Shown one piece after another: positions 8,109 through 16,572 of a stretch of DNA of 64,000 nt. The stretch's first letter is position 1; every line of letters starts with the position of its first letter. The stretch is taken from the NCBI GenBank assembly GCA_030655515.1, contig JAURVI010000043.1, positions 1-64,000 on the forward strand, in the 5' to 3' direction. Made by a program: the position numbers and the translations under genes. The notes beneath the pieces are model-generated. The model made no database searches, was not told the DNA's origin, and worked only from the letters and a program-made list of their open reading frames with translations. Source of the DNA: Polaromonas sp. (lineage in GTDB: Bacteria; Pseudomonadota; Gammaproteobacteria; Burkholderiales; Burkholderiaceae_C).

Positions 8109-8976
8109 TTCCCATCACTCCCTTTGGACGCAGAAGAAGAATCAACATCGCCAGCACGAATATGGCCATATTGGCGCTGGACGGGTCAAAGAAATAACCG
8201 CCAACGCTTTCCAGGAAACCGATAAACAGACTGCCCACAATGGCACCCGGGACGCTGCCCAATCCGCCGATGACCACAGCAATAAACCCCTTGACCAGGT
8301 AGTCAGCCCCCACGGTCGGCGTGATCACCGAGATCGGCGCCATGATCGCGCCCGCGACCGCGCCCAGAAAGGTCGCAATGGCAAAGCTGTTAAAGACAAT
8401 CTTCTTGTACGGAATACCCTGCAGCATGGCCGCTTCGTGATCGATGGACACAGCACGCATCGCCTTGCCCAAACGCGTCGCGGAAAGCACCCAATACAAC
8501 GCCAGCGTAAACGCCAGAGCCACCAGACCCAGCGCCAGCCTTTGCGCGGTCAGATTGACTCCGAAGAAAGACACATCGCCGTCGATAATCGGCGGCACCG
8601 CGCGCACGGCGCCGCCAAAGTAGTGCATGAACACGCCCTCGAACAGCAGCGCGAAACCGATGGACAGGATGAAAGACCCCACCAAGTCACGCTGGAAGTA
8701 ACGGAACCCGAACTGATAGAGCAACAGACCCACCACAATGGATACCGCGATACCAGCCAGGGCACCCAAGCCGAACGCCACGGGCAAGGAAACCCCCCGT
8801 GTCGTCAGCCACGGCACCAGAACCGCCACCAGCATCGCCGACAGTGTGAAAAACTGCCCGTGCGCAAAGTTGACGATCTTCATGACCCCAAAGATCAGCG
8901 TCAGGCCAAGAGAAAACAGCATGTATACCGAGCCGATCTGCAGGCCGGTCATGACGAGCTGAAGTGCCGTTTGCAT
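8101..8976 (-). CDS. livH: Branched-chain amino acid-type ABC transporter permease
   Basis: A 291-residue LivH permease. The start chosen is MQTALQLVMTGL at 8976; a 12-residue longer frame has no ribosome-binding site. The family stretch GLTLIFGVMKIVNFAHGQFF is near the N-terminus, and a VIGGLGSVPGAIVGS segment is near the end. It is the second gene of the livKHMGF operon, 39 bases after livK. Confidence 0.92.
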   Translation of the reverse strand: MQTALQLVMTGLQIGSVYMLFSLGLTLIFGVMKIVNFAHGQFFTLSAMLVAVLVPWLTTRGVSLPVAFGLGALAGIAVSIVVGLLLYQFGFRYFQRDLVGSFILSIGFALLFEGVFMHYFGGAVRAVPPIIDGDVSFFGVNLTAQRLALGLVALAFTLALYWVLSATRLGKAMRAVSIDHEAAMLQGIPYKKIVFNSFAIATFLGAVAGAIMAPISVITPTVGADYLVKGFIAVVIGGLGSVPGAIVGSLFIGFLESVGGYFFDPSSANMAIFVLAMLILLLRPKGVMGNG

Positions 8977-9015
8977 AGTCGGTGCCCTTAAAGCGTTGCC
9001 ATCGTCGACCAAGGA

Positions 9016-10218
9016 CTAGCGCGCGATTCGCTGCTTGAGCTCTCCAGATTCGATCCGTTGCAGTTCGACCAGCTTCAGGCCTTTCATCTGCGTGATGATG
9101 ACCGGAATCAGAATTTGCTGGGGCGAGCCGTAGGTTTGCTTTCCCCCGAATGCGGCCTTGCTGCCGTAGAGCGAGTCAAACGTGATCTCGGGCAACACCT
9201 TCGCCACCGCCTCCGGCTGGACGCTCTGCGCCTTCTCCATGGCGGTCTTCAGCGCGATGACCGCGTCGTAAAAACCGATCTGTATCGTATTCATCGACTC
9301 GCCGGTGGCCTTGATCATGACCTCGTTCAGTTGACGCTGACGCGCCGTGGCTGTCGGCCCATCAAAGGTCACGGCAGCACCCGTGTAGGTCTTGTCCACC
9401 GCATCGCCTCCGGTGGCCACCAGCCCCTCTGCGCCCGTAGCCACTGGCACCACTTGTACGCCCTTCCATCCCAGCGCTTTGAGCTCCTTGAGCACCCTGC
9501 CGGCCTCGGCCGGTGGCGCTGCGCCCAAGTCGACCGCGTCAGCTTTCAGCCTCGCCAACTTCACGGCAATGGGTTGGAACTCGGTTGTTCCGCGCTCGTA
9601 CCAATCGCTAGACACCACGTTCACGCCTACCGCCTCCCAAGCCTTGCGCGCGACTACCTCGACTTCCTGCCCGGTGGCATCATTGGGATTGAGAAAGGCC
9701 ACCGTCTTGATCGAAGGATTGGCCTCTTTCGCGAATTTGATCAACGGAAAAAGGACTTCACTGGGAGTGTTCATCTGCGTGAAGGTGAGCGGAAACTTCG
9801 GGCCCTTGATGCTGGGACCCCACGCCGTCGTAAACATCAATACGCCTTCACGCTCGGTCAATGACTGCAATGCGCGCACGGGAGCTGTTCCGAGGCTGCC
9901 ACCAATGAACTTCACATTGTCGCGCTTGAGCAATGTCTGGGCAACTTTTGTCCCTTCTGCCGCAGTGTATTTATTGTCATAGGCGATACATTCGAAATTG
10001 TAAATTTTTCCGCCGACTTTCACGCCGCCGCCGGCCTTCACCTCTTTCGCGGCCTCGTGGCAAAGCAACTCGCTTCCCTTGCCCCAGTTGGCACCTGCAC
10101 CCGAGAGCGGCACCGACAAGCCAAGCTTGATGATTTCTTCCGCATGCACAGGTGCGGCGTTGATTGCAACCACGCCAAGAGCAGCCAGCAATACGGCAAA
10201 TTTATTACCCATCTTCAT
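9016..10218 (-). CDS. livK: Periplasmic substrate-binding protein of LIV-type ABC transporter
   Basis: A 400-residue periplasmic receptor of the type 1 (Leu/Ile/Val-binding) fold. It has a signal peptide (MKMGNKFAVLLAALGVVAIN, cleaved after VHA) followed by EEIIKLGLSVPLSGAGANWG, the usual start of the mature domain. GGAGAG precedes the ATG at 10218; a TTG four codons upstream is less likely. It heads livKHMGF. The ligand is unknown; in this clade such receptors often bind aromatic, alicyclic or dicarboxylic acids. Confidence 0.9.
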   Translation of the reverse strand: MKMGNKFAVLLAALGVVAINAAPVHAEEIIKLGLSVPLSGAGANWGKGSELLCHEAAKEVKAGGGVKVGGKIYNFECIAYDNKYTAAEGTKVAQTLLKRDNVKFIGGSLGTAPVRALQSLTEREGVLMFTTAWGPSIKGPKFPLTFTQMNTPSEVLFPLIKFAKEANPSIKTVAFLNPNDATGQEVEVVARKAWEAVGVNVVSSDWYERGTTEFQPIAVKLARLKADAVDLGAAPPAEAGRVLKELKALGWKGVQVVPVATGAEGLVATGGDAVDKTYTGAAVTFDGPTATARQRQLNEVMIKATGESMNTIQIGFYDAVIALKTAMEKAQSVQPEAVAKVLPEITFDSLYGSKAAFGGKQTYGSPQQILIPVIITQMKGLKLVELQRIESGELKQRIAR

Positions 10219-10647
10219 ATGTCTCTCCAAGTGTTGTTAAAAATCCGTCCAGTCACTGCGCGTGGAGCGCTCAACGGAATTGATCATAAATAAATATTAG
10301 CGGCAATGCGTGTCAAAGCACTTCCATAAACCCTTATAACGCTGCTTACGGACCGGAAGCAGCGACCCCACGTGTTAGCCAGAAATCATCAGTCATCCGC
10401 ATGAACCCACCCGCTTGCGCAGCCCCATCTTCATCCCGACGCCGTGCGAAATACGGCTCATGACAGTACAGTAGTTCGATATTGATGGATCAGTTCTTTT
10501 AATCTTATTCACTCCTTCATTTGTTATTCTCTATACAGAAAAACATTTAGCAGGAATTATGAGTTTGCGGTCGCAGACTGTCAATTAGCGCTTACCCTAC
10601 TCTTGCCGTTTGCTCTGACGTTCCAGCAAGAGACTCCGCCGCGAGTG
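10219..10647. other. Divergent intergenic region livK / Bug receptor
   Basis: About 430 bases with no credible gene. It is AT-richer than its surroundings (for example 10490-10560), as expected for the promoters of livK (leftward) and the Bug gene (rightward). I saw no tRNA-like or riboswitch-like structure. The promoter-like duplicated element starts at its right edge. Confidence 0.5.
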
Positions 10648-10743
10648 CTCGGGTTCGACCGGACGTTTCCGATCAATCACTTGCATTTTTTCTCTACCGT
10701 GAATTAAACTCGCTATCGAGAATAGCACCGGGAGCAACGATGA
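10648..10743 (+). promoter_or_regulatory. Duplicated promoter-like element, copy 2
   Basis: Second copy of the element at 1873-1968, collinear over 96 bases. The -35-like TTGCAT, the TTTTTTCTCTA spacer start and the CTCG-CTAT-CGAG inverted repeat (10709-10720) are all kept. It lies about 160 bases before the Bug receptor start, leaving room for a long leader. The changes cluster at the downstream edge, which suggests selection on the promoter/operator core. Confidence 0.6.
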
Positions 10744-10900
10744 GTAAAGATGTCTCTCGCCGGCGTCCGCGGAACATCGAGCTCGGCCTTCCTGTCGAAT
10801 GAACCGTTTCCCCTGGATGCCCCGACCGACGGATCGGGGCGCCTGCTTTCCCAAGTCCGTTCGCTTTGACCATCCACATTCACCACGAAGGAGACACCTT

Positions 10901-11893
10901 ATGAACCACTTCATCAACCGTTCGATGCTGCGCGCGCCGGCGATGGCGCTGCTGGCTGCGGCAAGCCTGCTCGCCATGCCCCGGGCGGCCCTGGCGCAGG
11001 CCTATCCCAGCAAGCCGATCACGTTCGTCGTGGCCTCCGTGCCAGGCGGCATCCTCGACACCGTGGGCCGCATCGTCGCGCGGGGTCTCGAGAAGATGGG
11101 GCAACCCGTCGTCGTGCAGAACATTCCCGGCGCCGGCAGCAGCCTGGGCACCGCAGCGGTGGCTGCGGCACCGGCCGACGGCTACACGGTCGGCATGGTC
11201 GCCACGAGCCACGCGATCAACCCGAGCGTCTACACCAAGCTGCCGTACGACACGAAGCGCGATCTGGCGCCCATTTCGCACTCGGTCAACCTCGTCAATG
11301 TGTTGGTGGTCCATCCGTCCGTGCCAGCCAACAACCTCAAGGAGTTCATCGAACTGGCCAAGCGAAAACCGGGAGAATTGACCTATGGTTCGGCCGGCAA
11401 CGGACAATCGAACCACCTGTCCGCAGAGATGCTGAAGACCGCCACCGGGATCAATCTCATCCACGTGCCGTACAAAGGCAGCGCAGCGGCGATGAACGAT
11501 GTTCTGGGGGGGGTTCTGACAGGCATGTTCGTCGACTCGCTCTCTTCCATGCCCCACGTGAAGGCCGGCAAGCTCAAGGCGCTCGCGGTCAGCAGCGACG
11601 CGCGTCTGCCGATCGCCCCCGAAATTCCCACCTTCGCCGAATCGGGCCTGCCCAACTTCAACGCCAACTCGTGGCTCGGCGTGGTCGGCCGCACCGGCAC
11701 GCCGCCGGAGGTGATCGCCAAGATCGGGGCCGCGGCCGCCCAGGTAATGCACGACCCCGAGGTGCGCCAGCGCCTGATTGCGATGGGTGTGCAGCCCGTC
11801 GGATCAACCCCTGAACAGTTCGCACGCTTTCTCGACGCCGAGATGCAGCGCTATGCCGCAGCGGTCAAAAGCGCAGGAGTGAAGCTTGACTGA
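10901..11893 (+). CDS. Bug-family periplasmic tricarboxylate-type receptor
   Basis: A 330-residue solute receptor of the TctC/Bug family. It has a signal peptide ending ALAQA, the mature start YPSKPITFVVASVPGG, and the family motifs GAGSSLGTAAVAAAPADGYT and YGSAGNGQSNHLSAE. Bug proteins bind carboxylic acids in the periplasm and hand them to TctAB-type carriers or act as sensors; no tctAB genes are in the window. AAGGAG precedes the ATG at 10901. The next gene starts inside its last codons, so receptor and acyl-CoA ligase are translationally coupled, which suggests that the ligand is the acid activated by that ligase. Confidence 0.9.
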   Translation: MNHFINRSMLRAPAMALLAAASLLAMPRAALAQAYPSKPITFVVASVPGGILDTVGRIVARGLEKMGQPVVVQNIPGAGSSLGTAAVAAAPADGYTVGMVATSHAINPSVYTKLPYDTKRDLAPISHSVNLVNVLVVHPSVPANNLKEFIELAKRKPGELTYGSAGNGQSNHLSAEMLKTATGINLIHVPYKGSAAAMNDVLGGVLTGMFVDSLSSMPHVKAGKLKALAVSSDARLPIAPEIPTFAESGLPNFNANSWLGVVGRTGTPPEVIAKIGAAAAQVMHDPEVRQRLIAMGVQPVGSTPEQFARFLDAEMQRYAAAVKSAGVKLD

Positions 11894-13994
11894 ATTCCAA
11901 GCCAGTACCCCCGCGCTCACATCTCGCCTGTCGGCGGTGCTCAACGCCCGCAGCGTTGCCATCGTCGGCGCGTCGGCCGATCCGGGCAAGATCACCGGCC
12001 GGCCGCTCGCCTACATGCTTGCCCGCGGATACGCGGGCAAGCTCTACCCGGTGAATCCTTCGCGCAGCGAAGTTCAGGGCCAGCGCAGCTACCCATCGCT
12101 CAGCGCCATCGGCGAGCCGGTGGACCTGGCCATCATCGGAACCGGCGCGGAGCAGGTCGAAAGCGTGATTGCCGAAGGCATCGCCGCTGGCGTGAAGGCC
12201 TTCGTGGTGTTTTCTTCCGGCTTCGCCGAGACCGGCGACGAAGGCCGCGCGCTTCAGCGGCGGCTGAGCGTGCTGGCGCGCGCCAACTCGGTCGCCATCC
12301 TCGGCCCGAATTGCCTGGGCCTGGCCAACAGCGCCACCGGTCTGATCGCCTCGTTCACGACCGCGCTGGAAGAGACGCCGCTCAAGCGCGGCGGTTTTTC
12401 CCTGGTGAGCCAGAGCGGCGCACTGGGCGCCTACTGGCTCGACATCGTGCTTCGCTCGGGTCTGGGCTTCAGCCAGTGGATCAGCACGGGCAATGAATGC
12501 GATGTCGATGCCGCCGAGGCGATCGACTGCCTGGTCGACGACCCGCAGACGCGCGTCATCGGACTCTACATCGAGGATATCCACGACACCCTGGCCTTTC
12601 GCCGCGCCCTGCAACGGGCCGCCGCCGCGAACAAGCCGGTGATCGCCATCAAGTCCGGCCGTTCGCAGGCCGGCGCGCAGGCGGCCGCATCGCATACCGG
12701 CGCGCTCGCCGGCGACGACGCGCTGTACGACGCCTGCCTGCTTCAGTACGGCGCGCTGCGTGTCGACTCGCTATCGGCCATGATCGACGCCGCGCGCCTG
12801 TTTCTGTTCGACAGCGTACCGCCCGGACCCCGCCTGGCCGTGATGTCGGTGTCGGGTGGCGCGGGGGTGTTGATCGCCGACGAAGCCGAGGCTTTGCGGC
12901 TCACCGTGCCGGCGTTCACCGACACGACCTTGCGCTCGCTCGCGCCGGTGCTGCCGTCCTTCATGCGTCCCGCCAATCCGCTCGACCTCACGGGCAATGT
13001 GGTGCAAAACACCGCCAGCATCTCGCAGGCGCTGCAGGCCGTGGCCGACGATCCCGGGATCGACGTGATCGTGCTGTTCGTCGGCATGATGCACAGTATC
13101 GCGAGCGCCTTCACCGACGCACTCGCCGCGGCGCGCCAGCGCATCCATCGGCCCATCGTGGTGATCTGGATGGGCGCGATGGAATCGACGGTGGCCACAT
13201 TGGAGGCCGCCCGCATCCCGGTGTTCCTGGACATTCCCCAGGCCATGCAGGCCCTGGCCACCGCCATTCGCGTGGACGCTCTTCAGCGCGCGGCGCGAAC
13301 GGCCAGCCTGCCCTCGAAGCGCCCGGCAGGCGCGGCCGCCACGCGCCGCGTGCTCACCGAATGGGACGGCAAGCAGTTGCTGCGCACGCAGCAGGCCGTC
13401 GGGCTGCCAGAGGGCGTTCTGGTGCCGCCCGCCACCTCAGCAAAGCCGCTCACAAAATCCCTGAACTACCCCGTTGCCGCGAAACTGCAGGCGTCGGCGC
13501 TCACGCACAAGAGCGATGTCGGCGGCGTGGTGCTGCGCATCGGTTCGGATGAGGCGCTGGCTGACGCCGTGGACCGACTCAATGCCGTGGGCCGCGCCCT
13601 GCAGGTCGAGTTGCAGGGCGTGCTTGTCGAGCAGATGATTCCCTTCGATCACGAGTTGTTGCTCGGTTTGCGCCGCGATCCGCGTTTCGGCGAGGTGCTG
13701 ACCCTCGCGCGCGGCGGCGTGGAGGTCGAACTGGACGCGGATGCGCTCACGCGCCTGTTGCCGCTTGACGCGGCGCAGGTCGAGGCGATGCTGCGCGGTC
13801 TTCGCTCGGCCCGCCTGCTCGACGGTTTTCGCGGTCGCCCGGCGGCTGACATTCCCGCCGTGGCCAGACGCATCGCCAAGCTCTGCGACTGGTTTCTTGC
13901 CAACGAAGCGCTGGAAGAAATCGAGATCAACCCACTCGCCGTGCGAGGCAGTGACGTCTGGGCGCTTGACGCACTGGTCACGCAAGGCGCGTGA
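11886..13994 (+). CDS. ADP-forming acyl-CoA synthetase (acetate-CoA ligase family)
   Basis: A 702-residue single-chain NDP-forming acyl-CoA ligase. It has an N-terminal CoA-binding domain (SVAIVGASADPGKITGRP, 23-40), succinyl-CoA ligase-like domains with the phospho-histidine loop SHTGALAGDD (His270), and a C-terminal ATP-grasp domain (about 480-700) ending EIEINPLAV. These enzymes make acyl-CoA from acid, CoA and ATP, giving ADP and phosphate. The start is TTG at 11886: AGGAG lies 6 bases upstream and no ATG occurs for over 40 codons. It overlaps the Bug gene by 8 bases. Substrate unknown; pimeloyl- and aryl-propionyl-type acids are used by relatives. Confidence 0.9.
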   Translation: MTEFQASTPALTSRLSAVLNARSVAIVGASADPGKITGRPLAYMLARGYAGKLYPVNPSRSEVQGQRSYPSLSAIGEPVDLAIIGTGAEQVESVIAEGIAAGVKAFVVFSSGFAETGDEGRALQRRLSVLARANSVAILGPNCLGLANSATGLIASFTTALEETPLKRGGFSLVSQSGALGAYWLDIVLRSGLGFSQWISTGNECDVDAAEAIDCLVDDPQTRVIGLYIEDIHDTLAFRRALQRAAAANKPVIAIKSGRSQAGAQAAASHTGALAGDDALYDACLLQYGALRVDSLSAMIDAARLFLFDSVPPGPRLAVMSVSGGAGVLIADEAEALRLTVPAFTDTTLRSLAPVLPSFMRPANPLDLTGNVVQNTASISQALQAVADDPGIDVIVLFVGMMHSIASAFTDALAAARQRIHRPIVVIWMGAMESTVATLEAARIPVFLDIPQAMQALATAIRVDALQRAARTASLPSKRPAGAAATRRVLTEWDGKQLLRTQQAVGLPEGVLVPPATSAKPLTKSLNYPVAAKLQASALTHKSDVGGVVLRIGSDEALADAVDRLNAVGRALQVELQGVLVEQMIPFDHELLLGLRRDPRFGEVLTLARGGVEVELDADALTRLLPLDAAQVEAMLRGLRSARLLDGFRGRPAADIPAVARRIAKLCDWFLANEALEEIEINPLAVRGSDVWALDALVTQGA

Positions 13995-14052
13995 GGATGG
14001 CGGCGCAATGGTTTGCCGTAAAGTGGCGCCAGAAACACTTCTAAGCATAAAA

Positions 14053-14841
14053 ATGACAACAGCCCCCGTTCCCGAAAAACTCGTCGGCGCCCTGAGCAGC
14101 GGCCTCGCTGTGCTACGCTACCTTTCAGCCGCCTCCACACCGATGGGAATGAGTCGGATCGCGCGCGATCTGGAACTCAATTCAAGCACCTGCTTCAATC
14201 TGTTGAAGACACTGGTTCACGAACGACTCGTGACATTCGATGATTCCACGAAAACCTACACCATCGGCCTGGGCGTCGTGGAGCTCGCCAAAGGCGCGCT
14301 GGAACAGACCTCCTACGTGCGCATGCTGCGCCCCCACTTGGACGAACTCGCGATCCGGCACCGCATCACGGCCACGCTGTGGCACCGCACCATTGACGAG
14401 CGGGTCATCCTCCTGGACCGTGCGGACAACGCTTCGGCGATGCGTGTACACATGAGCATCGGCCAGCGCCTGCCTATGTATGTCGCGGCCCTGGGGCGAT
14501 GCATGGCGGCCCACTCCGGCCTGAGCGCAGCGGAGCTTCGCTCTCGCTTTAGCGGGCTGCGCTGGGAAGAGGGTCTGAGCTTCGATAAATACCTCTCCGA
14601 AGTCAAGGAGGCACGCAAGCTCGGCTACGCGGTCGACGCAGGCCACTTCGTGAGAGGGGTGACGACGGTTTCCACGGCCGTACTCGACAGCCCTGGCCAC
14701 CCCATCATGGCCATCAGCGCCGTCGGCTTCAGTGCCCAGTTCACCAAAACGGCGATCAAGGCCCTGGGAGAAGACCTGCGAGACCGTGCCGCGGAAATTT
14801 CGCGTGCGATGTCGGGGCGAAAGGTGCTCGCTACCGGCTAA
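14053..14841 (+). CDS. IclR-family transcriptional regulator
   Basis: A 262-residue regulator with an N-terminal winged helix-turn-helix (about 15-65, GMSRIARDLELNSSTCFNLL) and a C-terminal IclR ligand-binding domain (about 80-255). IclR proteins typically control aromatic or carboxylic acid catabolism. The start is uncertain: ATG at 14053 gives a typical length, while an in-frame ATG at 14008 would add 15 residues. It follows the ADP-forming ligase by 58 bases and runs convergently into a second IclR gene. Confidence 0.85.
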   Translation: MTTAPVPEKLVGALSSGLAVLRYLSAASTPMGMSRIARDLELNSSTCFNLLKTLVHERLVTFDDSTKTYTIGLGVVELAKGALEQTSYVRMLRPHLDELAIRHRITATLWHRTIDERVILLDRADNASAMRVHMSIGQRLPMYVAALGRCMAAHSGLSAAELRSRFSGLRWEEGLSFDKYLSEVKEARKLGYAVDAGHFVRGVTTVSTAVLDSPGHPIMAISAVGFSAQFTKTAIKALGEDLRDRAAEISRAMSGRKVLATG

Positions 14842-14871
14842 TCTGTCCCCACAAAGCCAACGGACCCGAGT

Positions 14872-15621
14872 TTATTGCGACAGTTGCCGCGACAAAAGAC
14901 TGCATGTCGCCACCAGCAACTTCGCACATTCCCCCAGGCAGCCCTCCATGCGATGCCGCGGACCGGCCACGGCCACGGCCAGCGTCTCCTTGTTGATGCT
15001 GAGGAAAGCCGCCACGGCCCACACGTCGTCCACATTTTCGCCTCGCGTCACGAAGTAGCCGGCGCGGCGACTCTGCAGGATGTCGTCGATCAAGGCTTGC
15101 GGGTCGGTGATCGTCGCCTCGGTGATCCTGGCCAGTGGCCGGCCTTCCAGCCAACTGCGCAGCTCCGGCTCCTTGAGACTGCCGAGCAAGGCCTTGCCGA
15201 TCGAACTCGACGTCAGGGGTTTGATGTCGCCCGGCCTGGCCGAGTAGCGGATGGAATGCAAGCCCTCGACGACCTGCAGGTAGACCACCGTGTCGCCTTG
15301 CCGCTTGCCGAGAATGACGGTCTCACGCGATGCGTCGCGCAGTCGCTCAAGCAGCGGCGTGGCCCGCTCGATGAAAGGATCCTTCTCATGAATGTCACGC
15401 GCCACGTCGTACAGGCGCTTGGTCGGGTACAGCGCGCGCGGGCGGGTGAGGGAGTAGAGATAGCCGCGCGCCGTCAGTGTCGTAATGATCGCGTGGCAGG
15501 TGCTCTTCGGGATGTTGGCCGCCTCGGCCAGATCCGTCAGGGACAGCGGCCGCTGGCTGGCCTGGAACGCTTCGAAGATGTCGATGAGTCGCTCGATTGC
15601 CGTCACGTTGACTCCGGACAT
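14872..15621 (-). CDS. IclR-family transcriptional regulator, divergent to mutase operon
   Basis: A 249-residue IclR protein: winged HTH at about 5-60 (LTDLAEAANIPKSTCHAII) and a ligand-binding domain to the end. The start is taken at MSGVNVTAIERL (15621), preceded by AAAGG; the 16-residue upstream extension is weaker. It is transcribed away from the crotonase-mutase operon, and the 170-base gap contains palindromes of the IclR-operator type, so it is the likely regulator of that operon and of itself. Confidence 0.88.
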   Translation of the reverse strand: MSGVNVTAIERLIDIFEAFQASQRPLSLTDLAEAANIPKSTCHAIITTLTARGYLYSLTRPRALYPTKRLYDVARDIHEKDPFIERATPLLERLRDASRETVILGKRQGDTVVYLQVVEGLHSIRYSARPGDIKPLTSSSIGKALLGSLKEPELRSWLEGRPLARITEATITDPQALIDDILQSRRAGYFVTRGENVDDVWAVAAFLSINKETLAVAVAGPRHRMEGCLGECAKLLVATCSLLSRQLSQ

Positions 15622-15711
15622 GAGGATGCCTTTCTCCAAGGGGATGATGAAATTCAACCTGCTGAACAAACTGCTTTGAAAGACGTATTTCAGCCCTGAC
15701 CAACCTTGTTT

Positions 15712-15735
15712 GTTCGAAATATGGAACAGTTGTTC
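15712..15735. promoter_or_regulatory. Putative IclR operator
   Basis: Two overlapping inverted repeats: GTTC-N8-GAAC (15712-15727) and GAAC-AGTT-GTTC (15724-15735). They lie between the divergent iclR gene and the crotonase-mutase operon. The spacing and TTCxxx...GAA character resemble operators of IclR-family regulators. Confidence 0.5.
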
Positions 15736-15792
15736 TTGTAATGGAAATTATGCCATTTTAGTATGCGTGCAACTGAAGGGAACTATCAAGGC

Positions 15793-16572
15793 ATGCAAAC
15801 AGGCAAAGACATCCGGGTCGAGGAACGCGCCCCCGGCGCGTGGTGGGTGACGATTGATCGGGTACACAAGCACAACGCCCTCGCGCGCAGCGTTTTGCAA
15901 GAGCTGAGAGAGGCGGTGAGCTCGGCCGCCGCAGCGCCGGATGCGCGTTTTATTGTGTTGTCCGGCGCCGGGGACCGCTACTTCGCGGCCGGGGGGGATC
16001 TTGTGGATCTGGCCAGTGTCCGCGACGAGCAGGCCACGCTCGACATGAGCAACGAAGCACGCGCCGCCCTGGATGCGGTGCGCCATTGCCCGGTGCCGGT
16101 GCTGGCCTACCTCAACGGCGATGCGATCGGCGGTGGCGCCGAGCTGGCGTTGGCTTGCGACATGCGGCTGCAAGGAGCGAAAGCCCGCATCGGTTTCGTT
16201 CAGGCCAAGCTGGCCATCACGTCGGCCTGGGGCGGCGGACCGGACCTTTGCCAACTGGTCGGCGCCGCCCGTGCGATGCGAATGATGTCGCGCGGCGAAC
16301 TCGTTGACGCCCCGCAGGCGATGGCGTGGGGCCTGGCCGACGCCGTCATCGGCGAGAACTCGGCCAGCGCGGACCTGCAGGCCTTCCTCGCCCCCCTGCT
16401 GGCCTGTCCGCCGCAGGTGCTGCGCGGCATCAAGGCGCAAACGCGGGCCTGGCGGCAGAACCTGCCTTATGCCGAACGCCGTTCCATCGAGCAGCAGCAG
16501 TTGCTCAAGACCTGGCTCCATGAGGATCACTGGCGCCTCTCTGAAAAACTTCTGTCCAAAGGAAAACCATGA
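15793..16572 (+). CDS. Crotonase-fold protein, possible malonyl-CoA-type decarboxylase
   Basis: A 259-residue enoyl-CoA hydratase/isomerase-fold enzyme. The oxyanion-hole segments FAAGGDL (64-70) and GGGAEL (113-118) are present, with Glu117 at the first acid position. The second hydratase glutamate is replaced by Gln136 in GFVQAKLAITSAWGGG. That segment reminds me of the FVxKxMGIxPSWGG stretch of ethylmalonyl-CoA decarboxylase (ECHDC1), so a decarboxylase is at least as likely as a hydratase. It opens the operon with the B12 mutase, overlapping it by four bases. The ATG at 15793 follows AAGG; an ATG ten codons upstream lacks a site. The decarboxylase assignment is inference. Confidence 0.8.
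   Translation: MQTGKDIRVEERAPGAWWVTIDRVHKHNALARSVLQELREAVSSAAAAPDARFIVLSGAGDRYFAAGGDLVDLASVRDEQATLDMSNEARAALDAVRHCPVPVLAYLNGDAIGGGAELALACDMRLQGAKARIGFVQAKLAITSAWGGGPDLCQLVGAARAMRMMSRGELVDAPQAMAWGLADAVIGENSASADLQAFLAPLLACPPQVLRGIKAQTRAWRQNLPYAERRSIEQQQLLKTWLHEDHWRLSEKLLSKGKP

Noticed and set aside
10219-10647. tRNA, small RNA or riboswitch in the largest gap of the left half
   Set aside because: No cloverleaf, T-loop or known aptamer pattern could be found by eye.
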